Assembly: GCA_030524285.1 (NCBI GenBank)
Contig: JAUNGQ010000005.1
Coordinates: 62,001 to 126,000, forward strand
DNA from: Eubacteriales bacterium
GTDB taxonomy: Bacteria; Bacillota; Clostridia; Oscillospirales; Butyricicoccaceae
Direction: 5' to 3'
DNA: 64,000 bases
Part shown: positions 55,668 to 64,000 of the stretch, piece by piece
How positions within the stretch are numbered: the stretch's first letter is position 1
Layout: every line of letters starts with the position of its first letter
The notes under the pieces: model-generated
Told to the model about the DNA's origin: nothing
What the model saw: the letters and a program-made list of their open reading frames with translations, nothing else
Databases searched by the model: none
Made by a program: the position numbers and the translations under genes

Positions 55668-58274
55668 TTATTTTATGGAAATTGGAGTTACAGCTAAGGC
55701 GCCGTCCTGCATATCAACCAGCAGTTTGGTTCCGGTGGAAAGATCTCCGGCGATAATGGTACGTCCAAGCAGCGTTTCTACATTGCGCTGCAAGAAGCGC
55801 TTGAGCGGACGCGCACCGTAAACCGGGTCATAGCCGTTGTCAATGATATATTGCTTGGCAGCATCGGTCAGTTCAACGGACAACTGTTTGTCCTCCAGAC
55901 GTTTGCCCAGCGCAGCAATCAGCAGGTCAATGATACCGGTAATGTTTTCCTTGGTCAGCGGCTTGTAGAAGACAATTTCATCCAGGCGGTTGAGAAATTC
56001 CGGACGGAAGGAGCGGCGCAGCAGTTCATTGACCTGTGCCTTTGCATCTTCGCGGATTTCCCCATCCGTACCAATTCCTTCGAGCAGGGTAGAGGAACCG
56101 AGGTTTGAGGTCAGAATCAGGATGGTATTCTTAAAGTCAACCGTGCGTCCCTGTGAGTCGGTAATTCTGCCGTCATCCAGTACCTGCAACAGGACATTGA
56201 AGACATCCGGATGGGCTTTTTCAATCTCATCAAACAGGACGACAGAATACGGGTGGCGGCGTACCGCTTCGGTCAGCTGTCCGCCTTCCTCATAGCCGAC
56301 ATATCCGGGAGGTGCACCAATCAGGCGGGATACGGAGAATTTCTCCATATATTCCGACATATCAATGCGCACCATGTTCTTTTCATCATCGAACAGCGTA
56401 GCTGCCAGCGTCTTTGCCAGCTCGGTTTTGCCGACACCGGTTGGGCCGAGGAACAGGAACGAACCAATCGGACGATTCGGGTCCTGAATACCGGCGCGCG
56501 AACGAAGAATGGCTTCAGAAACGCGCTTGACCGCTTCATCCTGGCCAATCACACGCTCATGCAGCGTATCCTCCAAATGCAGCAGCTTTTCCCGTTCTCC
56601 CTCCATCAGGCGGGCAACCGGAATACCGGTCCAGCGTTCAATGATACGTGCAATCTGTTCATCCGTTACACGGTCACGCAGCAGGGTATGCTCGTCCTTG
56701 GACTCTGCCTTGGCTTCTTCCTCGGCAAGCTGTTTTTTCAGCTCCGGCAGCTTGCCATATTTCAGCTCAGCTGCCCGATTCAGGTCATATTGTTCCTGTG
56801 CACGCTCAATGTCTGCGTTGACCTGCTCGATATCGGCACGCAGCTTCTGTACCTTGCCGATGGCATTCTTTTCATTGTCCCAGCGTGCTTTCATGGAGTT
56901 GAATTGTTCGCGCATTTCAGCAAGCTCTTTCTGGATTTCAGCAAGATGCTCCTGCGACAGCTGGTCATCTTCCTTTTTCAACGCAGCTTCTTCAATCTCA
57001 TGCTGGATGATCTTACGCTGAATAACATCCAGCTCTGTCGGCATCGAATCGATTTCCGTGCGGATCATGGCACATGCTTCATCCACAAGGTCAATGGCCT
57101 TATCCGGCAGGAAACGATCTGTAATATAGCGGTTGGACAGCGTTGCGGCTGCAATCAATGCAGAATCCTGAATTTTTACACCATGATAAACCTCATAGCG
57201 TTCTTTGAGTCCACGCAGGATGGCAATGGTATCTTCAACCGTAGGCTCGCCAACCAATACAGTCTGGAAACGGCGCTCCAGCGCGGGGTCCTTTTCGATA
57301 TACTGTCGGTATTCGTTCAGCGTGGTAGCGCCGATACAATGCAGCTCGCCACGGGCAAGCATTGGCTTGAGCAGGTTTCCGGCATCCATGGCACCGTCCG
57401 TCTTGCCTGCGCCGACAATGGTATGCAGCTCATCAATGAACAGGATAATGTTGCCTTCGCTCTTTTTGACTTCATTCAGAACAGCTTTCAGACGTTCCTC
57501 AAATTCACCGCGATATTTTGCACCGGCAACCAGAGAACCCATGTCCAACGAAAAAATGGTTTTATCCTTTAAGGTGCCCGGGACATCGCCGCGGACAATG
57601 CGCTGTGCAAGTCCCTCTGCAATGGCAGTTTTGCCGACGCCCGGTTCACCGATCAGTACCGGGTTATTCTTGGTTTTACGTGACAGGATACGGATAACAT
57701 TGCGGATTTCATCGTCACGGCCAATGACAGGGTCCATTTGCTTCTGGCGGGCGCGTTCTACCAGATCCGTACCATATTTTTTCAGTGCATCATAGGTATC
57801 CTCCGGGGAATCCGTGGTGACACGCTGGTTGCCACGAACCGTGGACAATGCCTGTAAGAACTTGTTGCGTTCAATGCCAAAGGTATGGAACAGATCACGG
57901 ACTGTACCGCCAGCGGTATCGATCAGGGCAAGGAACAAATGCTCAACGGATACAAAATCATCCTTCATCTGTTCGGCTGTCTGTTCCGCCTGATTCAATG
58001 TCTTTTGTAAATCACCGGTGACGTACATGCGGCTGGCGTCGCGTCCGCCGGAGATACGCGGCAGCTTTTCCACGGCCTGCAACGTCTGATTCTGTAACGA
58101 AGAAGCGTCAATTCCCATTTTGGTCATTAACTGGGAAATCAAACCGCCATCCTGACGCAGCAGGGCAAGCAGCAGATGCTCCTGTCCCATCTCGGCATTG
58201 CCGTATTCATTGTATAGTGACTGCGCATCCTGAATGGCTTCCAGCGACTTCTGTGTGAATTTCTGTGCATTCAT
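55668..58274 (-). CDS. clpB: Protein disaggregase ClpB
   Basis: 868-aa AAA+ chaperone that rescues aggregated proteins with DnaK. N-domain (1-145), NBD1 with Walker [16 protein letters not shown] and Walker [11 protein letters not shown], the coiled-coil M-domain (about 405-525, [17 protein letters not shown]), NBD2 with [15 protein letters not shown], and a C-terminal oligomerisation domain. The M-domain distinguishes it from ClpC/ClpA. AAGGAGG eight bases before the ATG. Controlled by a consensus promoter and a perfect CIRCE, i.e. HrcA. Confidence 0.97.
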   Translation of the reverse strand: MNAQKFTQKSLEAIQDAQSLYNEYGNAEMGQEHLLLALLRQDGGLISQLMTKMGIDASSLQNQTLQAVEKLPRISGGRDASRMYVTGDLQKTLNQAEQTAEQMKDDFVSVEHLFLALIDTAGGTVRDLFHTFGIERNKFLQALSTVRGNQRVTTDSPEDTYDALKKYGTDLVERARQKQMDPVIGRDDEIRNVIRILSRKTKNNPVLIGEPGVGKTAIAEGLAQRIVRGDVPGTLKDKTIFSLDMGSLVAGAKYRGEFEERLKAVLNEVKKSEGNIILFIDELHTIVGAGKTDGAMDAGNLLKPMLARGELHCIGATTLNEYRQYIEKDPALERRFQTVLVGEPTVEDTIAILRGLKERYEVYHGVKIQDSALIAAATLSNRYITDRFLPDKAIDLVDEACAMIRTEIDSMPTELDVIQRKIIQHEIEEAALKKEDDQLSQEHLAEIQKELAEMREQFNSMKARWDNEKNAIGKVQKLRADIEQVNADIERAQEQYDLNRAAELKYGKLPELKKQLAEEEAKAESKDEHTLLRDRVTDEQIARIIERWTGIPVARLMEGEREKLLHLEDTLHERVIGQDEAVKRVSEAILRSRAGIQDPNRPIGSFLFLGPTGVGKTELAKTLAATLFDDEKNMVRIDMSEYMEKFSVSRLIGAPPGYVGYEEGGQLTEAVRRHPYSVVLFDEIEKAHPDVFNVLLQVLDDGRITDSQGRTVDFKNTILILTSNLGSSTLLEGIGTDGEIREDAKAQVNELLRRSFRPEFLNRLDEIVFYKPLTKENITGIIDLLIAALGKRLEDKQLSVELTDAAKQYIIDNGYDPVYGARPLKRFLQRNVETLLGRTIIAGDLSTGTKLLVDMQDGALAVTPISIK

Positions 58275-58346
58275 GCAAATAACCTCCTTTTTGGGGAAGA
58301 CGGCGGGCTGGTTGTGTGCTGCCGTCAAGGATTTCTTTTCGATTGC

Positions 58347-58375
58347 ATTATAAGTCCGTAAAGTGCGAAATACAA
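58347..58375 (-). promoter_or_regulatory. Promoter of clpB
   Basis: Minus strand TTGTAT, 17-base spacer, TATAAT. Confidence 0.75.
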
Positions 58376-58403
58376 GGGAAAAGTTGTTACGAATCTGTTA
58401 ATT

Positions 58404-58430
58404 TTAGCACTCGATAAAAGAGAGTGCTAA
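58404..58430 (-). promoter_or_regulatory. CIRCE operator (HrcA site) of clpB
   Basis: TTAGCACTC-N9-GAGTGCTAA, a perfect consensus inverted repeat, about 28 bases upstream of the -35. Confidence 0.95.
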
Positions 58431-58451
58431 AACAAGATGCGTATGTAGGCC

Positions 58452-58540
58452 AGGATGTCGAAAAATACAGACCAGGCTCCCTCAGAGGAGAAAGGCTTTG
58501 AAGCAACCTGTACATATGGATCAGTTTATCGACAAACGAA
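58452..58540 (-). repeat. Internally deleted copy of the dispersed element
   Basis: Reverse orientation: TGTCGAAAAATACAGACC, a reduced GGCTCCCTC stem, then GGATCAGTTTATCGACA. Only the two ends remain, as in deletion derivatives of mobile elements. Confidence 0.65.
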
Positions 58541-58560
58541 AGAACCGCCGAAGCGGTTCT
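58541..58560. repeat. 20-bp hairpin duplicated on the far side of an element
   Basis: AGAACCGCCGAAGCGGTTCT, identical to 58794-58813; the two copies flank the element at 58561-58793 as direct repeats. Confidence 0.8.
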
Positions 58561-58793
58561 CAGTCTGTCGATAAACTCATCTGCATATACAAAAATAAAA
58601 AGGTTGTTCAAGAGCCTCCCTCTTCGAGGGAGGTGGATTCGCCGCAGGCGAAGACGGAGGGAGTTGAATAGAAAATCTTGTCATATCAACTGCAACCGCT
58701 GTGCAGAGGGCAACTGCGATAAAACTCCCTCAGTCAGCTTCGCTGACAGCTCCCTCAAAGAGGGAGCCTAGTCTGTATTGTTTCGACAAGCTA
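58561..58793 (+). repeat. Full-length extended copy of the dispersed element
   Basis: Outer ends CAGTCTGTCGATAAAC and TTCGACAAGCT; core with hairpin TTCGCCGCAGGCGAA, centre, TCAGCTTCGCTGA and closing stem. Same outer ends as the copy at 4504. Confidence 0.88.
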
Positions 58794-58813
58794 AGAACCG
58801 CCGAAGCGGTTCT
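58794..58813 (-). terminator. Terminator of glgB
   Basis: AGAACCGC/GCGGTTCT stem; the minus strand runs straight into the element end AGCTTGTCGAAA. Confidence 0.75.
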
Positions 58814-58829
58814 TTTCTTATGTTTCAAG

Positions 58830-60668
58830 TTATTCCATCACCAGAATCGTGCCCGAAAGAGGCGCCAGCTGGATATGCCCGTTGATCGTACCTGCATTGA
58901 CAACGCCGCTGCCGGAGAAGCGGGTATCGTCGGTATTGATTAACTCTTTCCAGTCTCCTCCGAGCGCCGGATTGTAGATATCCTCACGGTATAAGCCGAA
59001 ATTCATGACGCAGGCAATCGTCTGGTTTCCGTCTGCGGAGCGGCGGGCAAAGGCAAATACCGTAGGCGGATAATTGGGTGTATCCAACCAGCGGAATGCG
59101 CGCGGATCATATTCCGTATCATATAGCGCACGGTAGCTTCCGCCAACTTCTTGCAGCGCACAGCAGAAGCGATTGAAGGCATCGTGTACCGGATAGGTCA
59201 TCAGATTCCAGCCAAGCTCCTTCTTTTCATCCCATTCGCGAAATTCTGCCAGTTCATTGCCCATAAAATTGAGCACCTTACCCGGATGCGCACACATGTA
59301 TAGATACAATAGACGTACCTGACTGAATTTCTGCTCGTAATTGCCCCACATTTTATCCACAATGGTATGTTTGCCATGCACTACCTCATCATGGGACAGC
59401 GGCAGGATAAACAGATCATCATAAAAATACGCCATGGAGAACATCAGCTTATTGCGAGCGTTATAACGGTCATTGGGATGCAGGCCCATATATTCGAGCG
59501 TATCATTCATCCAGCCCAGATCCCATTTGTAATCAAAGCCCAAGCCGCCATACTGTGGCGGGGCCGTTACCTTGCGGTAGTTGGAGGAATCCTCTGCAAT
59601 CAGCATCACCTGCGGATAGGTCTGCTGCAAATAGAAATTGGTATTGCGCAGGAACCATGTGCCTGGTGCGTTGTCATTGAATTGTCCCGGTTCGCCATTT
59701 TTATAAATGAGCTGGGAAACTGCATCATAGCGAAGGCCGTCAATATGATAATACTGAATCCAGAAATCGAGGGAGGATTTCATAAAGGATAACGTATGCG
59801 GTTTGGTATAATCAAACAGGACGGTACCCCATTCGGTATACCGCTCTGCCGGATTGGAGGATTCATATACAAAGCCGCCGTCAAACTGGTGCAGACCGAA
59901 AAAGTCGGTTACAAAATGCAGCGGAACGACATCCAGAATGACACCGATATTCGCCTGATGGCAACGGTCAATGAATTCCATCAGGCCATATGGGTTACCA
60001 TACCGGCTGGTAGCGGAAAAATATCCGGTTGCCTGATAGCCCCATGAGCCGTCAAATGGATGCTCTGTCAGAGGCATCAGCTCAATATGGGAAAAATGAT
60101 GCTTTTTTACATAGGGAATCAGTGTGTCTGCCAGCTCGGAATAGGTTGGCATACGTCCGAATTCCTGTTCTTCTTCTGTCGGTGCAGTATCCTTGTCCTC
60201 CTGTATGCGGCGCCATGAACCAGCGTGTACCTCATAAATGCTCATAGGGCGGGTATAATTTTTAAAGACCTTCCTGCGGTATTCCATCCATGCGTGATCC
60301 TGCCATGCATAGCCGTCAATGTTCCAGACACGGGATGCATTGCCCGGACGCAGCTCGGAATAAAAGGCAAACGGGTCAGCGCGGTCAATCTGTTTGCCCT
60401 CTGCAGTCGTGGTGCGATATTTATACAGCGCTCCCTGCGGTATATGATCGCAGAAAATCGTCCAGACACCATCGGGACGGCGATCCATCTGCCAGCCTGC
60501 CCAGTTGTTAAACTCGCCTGTCAGTTCCATATTTGCAGCATACGGTGCGTAGACGCGAAATTCGATGCCGTCTTTATCATATTTATGGACAGGATGCGCA
60601 CCAAAGACTTCATATGCTTTTGCACTTTGTCCGGTTAAAAACTCTTGAATTGCTTGATCTATATTCAT
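58830..60668 (-). CDS. glgB: 1,4-alpha-glucan branching enzyme
   Basis: 612-aa GH13 enzyme forming alpha-1,6 branches in glycogen. N-terminal CBM48 (about 25-125), then the barrel: MPLTEHPFDGSWGYQATGYFSATSRYG, GLRYDAVSQLIY (nucleophile Asp; the consensus is GLRVDAV), MLIAEDSSNYRKVT where the acid/base Glu is followed by Asp instead of the usual Glu, and SHDEVVHGKHT. AGGAGG before the ATG at 60668. No other glycogen gene lies in the window. Confidence 0.95.
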   Translation of the reverse strand: MNIDQAIQEFLTGQSAKAYEVFGAHPVHKYDKDGIEFRVYAPYAANMELTGEFNNWAGWQMDRRPDGVWTIFCDHIPQGALYKYRTTTAEGKQIDRADPFAFYSELRPGNASRVWNIDGYAWQDHAWMEYRRKVFKNYTRPMSIYEVHAGSWRRIQEDKDTAPTEEEQEFGRMPTYSELADTLIPYVKKHHFSHIELMPLTEHPFDGSWGYQATGYFSATSRYGNPYGLMEFIDRCHQANIGVILDVVPLHFVTDFFGLHQFDGGFVYESSNPAERYTEWGTVLFDYTKPHTLSFMKSSLDFWIQYYHIDGLRYDAVSQLIYKNGEPGQFNDNAPGTWFLRNTNFYLQQTYPQVMLIAEDSSNYRKVTAPPQYGGLGFDYKWDLGWMNDTLEYMGLHPNDRYNARNKLMFSMAYFYDDLFILPLSHDEVVHGKHTIVDKMWGNYEQKFSQVRLLYLYMCAHPGKVLNFMGNELAEFREWDEKKELGWNLMTYPVHDAFNRFCCALQEVGGSYRALYDTEYDPRAFRWLDTPNYPPTVFAFARRSADGNQTIACVMNFGLYREDIYNPALGGDWKELINTDDTRFSGSGVVNAGTINGHIQLAPLSGTILVME

Positions 60669-60703
60669 GCCGGCCTCCTGATGTTCTAAAATATGTATAT
60701 CCA

Positions 60704-60732
60704 ATTATAGCATTCCCGTATCCTCCACGCAA
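60704..60732 (-). promoter_or_regulatory. Promoter of glgB
   Basis: Minus strand TTGCGT, 17-base spacer, TATAAT, 36 bases before the start. Confidence 0.6.
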
Positions 60733-60888
60733 TGACAAAAAAGCCGTATCATGCGGAAAATATAGTATCTTTTCGTTTTTTTAAACTTTTTTCACTGCAA
60801 TAGATGGATTTTCGTGCATTTTATTTATGTAGACGAATATTAAACAGAATGAGAGAAAAGAATGAAAAAGTAATATGGAAAATTAGCA

Positions 60889-60917
60889 GTGACAAACCCG
60901 TGCTTGTGCGGTATAAT
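60889..60917 (+). promoter_or_regulatory. Promoter of the Ig-like/deacetylase-like gene
   Basis: GTGACA, 17-base spacer, TATAAT. Confidence 0.65.
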
Positions 60918-60968
60918 AAAGCTGTATTACTATTTGCTGATTATTTTATTGGGAGATGATTACATATT

Positions 60969-62879
60969 GTGAAAAGAATCAGGAGACTGGGCTGTGCCAT
61001 ACTGGCGGGCGTTTTACTGTGCGGCGCATTGGCATTTGCATTACCGGATCGTGATAAGGAGGTGCGGGATGCACCGATCCGCACGGTTACACTGGAAGCG
61101 GAAAAGCCGGGAACAGTTGACATGAAAATTGGCGAGCAAGTACAGATTGTTCTGTCAGGTATGGCAGAAGAGGCTGCGGATGCCAACGGCAGCGGGGATA
61201 CAACAAAAACTGAATCCGGAGATGGCTCCGGCTGGACGCAGTCCGGAAAAGGCATATGGTATTCGGAGCACGAAGACATTGCCTCTGTAGATGAAAATGG
61301 CAGAATTACAGCAAAGGCAGAGGGAAAGACGATCATTTATATGTCTGTTCCGCAGGGCGTTGTATCCTGTGAAGTGATTGTCACAGGCTATGCAATGACC
61401 GGAATGGAGCTGTTTGCACAATCGGAGATGCGTGTCGGGGAAAGTCAGACCATACAGGCGGAAATCACACCGAAAGAGGCTGCGGATACAAAGCTGGAAT
61501 GGTCCTCTGACAATACAGATATTTTAACTGTCAATCAGGATGGTGTTGTGACAGCGGTGAGCACCGGTAAGGCTACGATTACAGCAAAGGCAGAAAACGG
61601 GATGACGGCTGATATGGCGATCGCGGTTACCGGCTATGTGATCGAAAGCATTTCCGTGGAACCATCCGCGCTGACCATGTATGTTGGGGACAGCAAAGAG
61701 GTCACGGTAACGACAAAGCCGGAGGGCAGTGATCCGGGAAAGCTGACATGGGAATCGAGCAATACCAGCGTTGCATATTACAAGGATGGAAAAATGGAAG
61801 CAAAAGCTGCCGGCGAGGCAGTTATCACGGTGACCAATGCGGATGGTATGAAAGCGGAATGCACGGTGACAGTAAAGGATGCCAGGCTTTCGTTGAATTA
61901 TACTACATATGATAAGCTGAAAATTGGTGAAACGGTTACACTCAAGGCGACGGTCACACCGGAGGGGCTTGCTGTTGCATGGTCTTCCGACAATCCGGTT
62001 GTAGCAACGGTTGACAAGGACGGCAAGGTAACAGGCAGGAAAACGGGTACGGCTGATATTATTGCCAGAGCAGGCGGATTGCAGGCAATGTGCAAGGTAA
62101 CGGTAGTGAACGCATCTGTTGACACGACAAAGCCGTCCAATATAACCAGGCCTTCCGGTAATATTGGAGCAACAGGCATCACCAATGGTATCACCAATGG
62201 GACACCGTATCATTTTACAAATTCCATTGGAAACGGCGGCGTCTTGTATATTCCGGGCGCCATTACCCAGCTCAACGCATTATATACGATGCCGGCCAAT
62301 ATTCCATCGGCGGTTTATCTGACGGTAGACAGTGCGTTGGATGTGAATACGGAAAGCATTTTGAATCAGCTTTCTGCCAGCGGTATGCATGCTACCTTCT
62401 TTGTACCGATCAATGATCTGTATCAGGCAGATGATATGCTGCGTCATATTGCAGGCAGTGGCAACAGCATTGGCTTCCTGTTGACACCGGAACAGGCAGC
62501 AGGAAATGTTCAGGAGCTGTTGGAAAATGCCAATCAACAGATATCTGTGATTACCGGTACGCCAACCCGTCTGGTACGCATTGCAGGCGGCAGCAGTGGG
62601 AATATCACCTCAGAGACTGCGGCGGCATTGATTGCTGCCGGCTATCGCGTGTGGGATTGGAATACTGCTGCACGGGAGGATACGATGACGGCAGATAGCT
62701 GTTATCAGGCTGTAGCCGGAGCCATGAACACCACGGGCGAAGTTACGATTCAGTTCGGCGGCGGTGCGAATACAGCTTCTGTCATGCAGCAGCTGTTGCC
62801 GTATATGAAGTACTGTGGTATCTCGGCAGAAAGAATCAATGCGGCAGATACTGCGGTGTGCAATACTGCTGTTGGATAA
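60969..62879 (+). CDS. Secreted BIG2/Ig-like protein with degenerate polysaccharide deacetylase domain
   Basis: 636-aa surface protein. N-terminal signal or anchor (about 5-26), a diverged Ig-like domain (35-140, with a Gly/Ser/Asp-rich insert), three clear BIG2 domains (about 141-221, 222-303, 304-380; repeated LEWSSDNTDILTVNQDGVVTAVSTGKATITA pattern), a Thr/Asn/Gly linker, and a C-terminal NodB-like fold (about 425-625). In that fold TFDDGP has become TVDSAL, the metal HxxxH region reads GNSIGFLLT, and RFPGG reads RIAGG, so it is probably inactive and may only bind glycan. GTG start, GGGAG 13 bases upstream. Compare the active deacetylase at 2667-4223. Confidence 0.85.
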   Translation: MKRIRRLGCAILAGVLLCGALAFALPDRDKEVRDAPIRTVTLEAEKPGTVDMKIGEQVQIVLSGMAEEAADANGSGDTTKTESGDGSGWTQSGKGIWYSEHEDIASVDENGRITAKAEGKTIIYMSVPQGVVSCEVIVTGYAMTGMELFAQSEMRVGESQTIQAEITPKEAADTKLEWSSDNTDILTVNQDGVVTAVSTGKATITAKAENGMTADMAIAVTGYVIESISVEPSALTMYVGDSKEVTVTTKPEGSDPGKLTWESSNTSVAYYKDGKMEAKAAGEAVITVTNADGMKAECTVTVKDARLSLNYTTYDKLKIGETVTLKATVTPEGLAVAWSSDNPVVATVDKDGKVTGRKTGTADIIARAGGLQAMCKVTVVNASVDTTKPSNITRPSGNIGATGITNGITNGTPYHFTNSIGNGGVLYIPGAITQLNALYTMPANIPSAVYLTVDSALDVNTESILNQLSASGMHATFFVPINDLYQADDMLRHIAGSGNSIGFLLTPEQAAGNVQELLENANQQISVITGTPTRLVRIAGGSSGNITSETAAALIAAGYRVWDWNTAAREDTMTADSCYQAVAGAMNTTGEVTIQFGGGANTASVMQQLLPYMKYCGISAERINAADTAVCNTAVG

Positions 62880-62892
62880 TCGGATAGCAAAG

Positions 62893-62928
62893 CCGCATGA
62901 TGGAGTATTTCTGTCATGCGGTTTTTTT
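62893..62928 (+). terminator. Terminator of the Ig-like protein gene
   Basis: CCGCATGA/TCATGCGG stem, then seven Ts. Confidence 0.9.
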
Positions 62929-62960
62929 GTGGAAAGCTTTTCGACAGCACAAAAAACTGG

Positions 62961-62974
62961 TATACTATAGTATA
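62961..62974. promoter_or_regulatory. Palindromic operator candidate upstream of the FadR-type gene
   Basis: TATACTATAGTATA, a perfect 14-bp palindrome overlapping -10-like TATACT/TATAAT sequences; FadR-subfamily GntR regulators bind short palindromes of this kind. Confidence 0.5.
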
Positions 62975-63003
62975 ATAAAGAAAAGATTGAACTGGCATTG
63001 CAC

Positions 63004-63172
63004 CAAGGCTCCCTCAGACGAGGGAGTTGTCAGCGAAGCTGACTGCGGGAGGGATAGCATAGTTTCAAATCTGTAGAAAAGTTGCAATTGATATGAATGC
63101 TGTACTGTTCAACTCCCTCCGTCATTTGCTTACGCAAATGCCACCTCCCTCCTCTGAGGGAGGCTTTCTGAT
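63004..63172 (-). repeat. Dispersed structured element in the leader of the FadR-type gene
   Basis: GCTCCCTC-GAGGGAG, CAGCGAAGCTG, a diverged centre, hairpin CATTTGCTTACGCAAATG, then CCTCCCTC-GAGGGAGG. The hairpin differs completely from other copies but is still perfectly paired. Confidence 0.85.
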
Positions 63173-63226
63173 GAGTTTTTTACTGGTTTGACTGAAATAT
63201 AGAGAAGAAAGAGGAGGGATAAAGCA

Positions 63227-63907
63227 ATGGAAACGGGAAAGCTGTTGACAGATCGTGTGGCAGATGAAATTGTCAAAACGATCATAGGGAAGGAACTCAA
63301 GCCGGGCGATAAGCTGCCGAATGAATTTGAATTGGCTTCTAAGCTGGGTGTTGGCAGAAGCACGGTGCGTGAGGCAATCAAAACATTGGTCAGCCGCCGT
63401 GTTGTGGAGATCCGTCGCGGCGCCGGAACCTTTGTCTCTGCACGCAGCGGTGTGAGTGAAGACCCGCTTGGCTTACAGTTTTTGGACGATAAGGTTCGCG
63501 TGGCAACCGATCTGTTGGAGCTGCGTTTTGTTGTTGAGCCACGTTTGGCTACACTTGCCGCTGCAAGGAGTACGCCACAGCAGCTGGAGGAGCTAATGAA
63601 GCTCTGTGATGCCTGCGAAAAGAAAATGCTGGCAGGTGAGGATTTTTATGAAGAAAACACCGCCTTCCATGCGGCGATTGCCAGAGCTTCCGGCAATATT
63701 GTGGTGCCCAATCTGGCTGTTATTTTGTGCGGCCCTCCGTCCATGCTGTCTGGTATGCCCTCCAGACAGGCGTGTGAGGAAATGGCACGCACCAATCGGG
63801 AAATTCTGACAGCAATAGCGGCACATGACGGTATGGCAGCGTATGATGCCATGCTGCTGCATCTGGCGCAGTGCCGCCGTAGTATTGCAGAACAATCACT
63901 ACAATAA
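63227..63907 (+). CDS. GntR-family (FadR subfamily) transcriptional regulator
   Basis: 226-aa regulator: winged helix at 1-75 (RVADEIVKTIIGKELKPGDKLPNEFELASKLGVGRSTVREAIKTLVSRRVVEIRRGAGTFV) and an all-helical FCD effector domain (about 85-220) with ELRFVVEPRLA, FHAAIARASGN and the late H-x-x-M-A-A-Y-D-A-M-L-L-H helix supplying metal-ligand histidines. Usually represses catabolism of a carboxylate or sugar acid. AGGAGG lies nine bases before the ATG. Eighteen bases on follows a small gene, so it may be co-transcribed. Confidence 0.92.
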   Translation: METGKLLTDRVADEIVKTIIGKELKPGDKLPNEFELASKLGVGRSTVREAIKTLVSRRVVEIRRGAGTFVSARSGVSEDPLGLQFLDDKVRVATDLLELRFVVEPRLATLAAARSTPQQLEELMKLCDACEKKMLAGEDFYEENTAFHAAIARASGNIVVPNLAVILCGPPSMLSGMPSRQACEEMARTNREILTAIAAHDGMAAYDAMLLHLAQCRRSIAEQSLQ

Positions 63908-63925
63908 TAGAGGAGTTATACGATC

Positions 63926-64000
63926 ATGTTAACAGTGCGTTTGATGACAGCGCAGGATGAAGGATATGTTATGCCGCTCGTGGAGCAGTTTTACAGCTCC
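63926..64000 (+). CDS. Probable GNAT-family acetyltransferase (N-terminal fragment)
   Basis: Cut by the window end; only 25 codons seen: LTVRLMTAQDEGYVMPLVEQFY. The VRLMTAQDEGYVMPLVEQFY opening (strand, then helix) is the common GNAT N-terminus. AGGAG lies ten bases before the ATG and 18 bases separate it from the FadR-type gene. Confidence 0.5.
   Translation, partial: MLTVRLMTAQDEGYVMPLVEQFYSS

Noticed and set aside
56211-57572. 453-codon open frame on the plus strand
   Set aside because: Antisense to clpB, with no motifs and no ribosome binding site.

Overview
The window is a replication-origin region of a Gram-positive, low-to-mid GC Firmicute, most likely a gut-type Clostridia (Oscillospirales-like; genus not determinable here). 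The gene order rpmH-rnpA-yidD-yidC-jag-mnmE-mnmG-rsmG-parA-parB running left (minus strand) and dnaA-dnaN-S4-recF-remB-gyrB-gyrA running right (plus strand) is the classic Firmicutes origin layout. Strong AGGAGG ribosome binding sites, S-layer homology proteins, lipoproteins, a CIRCE operator and a SpoIID-like protein agree with this. No rRNA, tRNA, CRISPR array, transposase or integrase was found.

Layout. 1-8.0 kb: nadE, a small operator-controlled gene, a membrane polysaccharide deacetylase, a GlcG/HbpS-like protein, a lipoprotein, and a two-gene operon ending in a SpoIID-like/peptidoglycan-binding protein. 8.0-20.9 kb (minus): serS, a coiled-coil membrane protein, parB, parA, a 1.1 kb region with three perfect parS sites around a 185-bp tandem repeat array, then rsmG-mnmG, mnmE, jag, yidC, yidD, rnpA and rpmH. 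21-33.9 kb (plus): dnaA, oriC (DnaA boxes, DnaA-trio tract), dnaN, S4 protein, recF, remB, gyrB, a 62-aa protein, gyrA, rnhA, a 76-aa protein, trmN6-like methyltransferase, rsmI. 34-42 kb (minus): thioesterase, mfd, iscU, iscS, and a Gfo/Idh oxidoreductase divergent from an AraC regulator with a perfect 43-bp palindrome between them. 43-54 kb (plus): PrsA-like lipoprotein, GT2 glycosyltransferase, a PhoPR-like two-component pair with a PhoP-box-like promoter, DEAD-box helicase, a phage-fibre-like orphan, and two tandem SLH paralogues. 54-64 kb: DUF1836 regulator, Sel1-repeat protein, clpB (perfect CIRCE), glgB, a secreted Ig-like protein carrying a degenerate deacetylase domain, a FadR-type regulator and the start of a likely GNAT acetyltransferase.

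The most striking unexplained feature is a dispersed family of about 160-230 bp structured intergenic elements, more than 20 full or partial copies in 64 kb, in both orientations. Each arm holds a G/C-rich stem plus a second hairpin whose sequence differs between copies while its pairing is kept. The extended form has outer inverted repeats and abuts hairpins or Rho-independent terminators. Some copies carry an alternative core containing a 70-bp palindrome and a second conserved module. This looks like a non-autonomous mobile element or structured RNA family. A second repeat, a hairpin module shared by the rpmH 3' flank and the gyrA leader, is also present.
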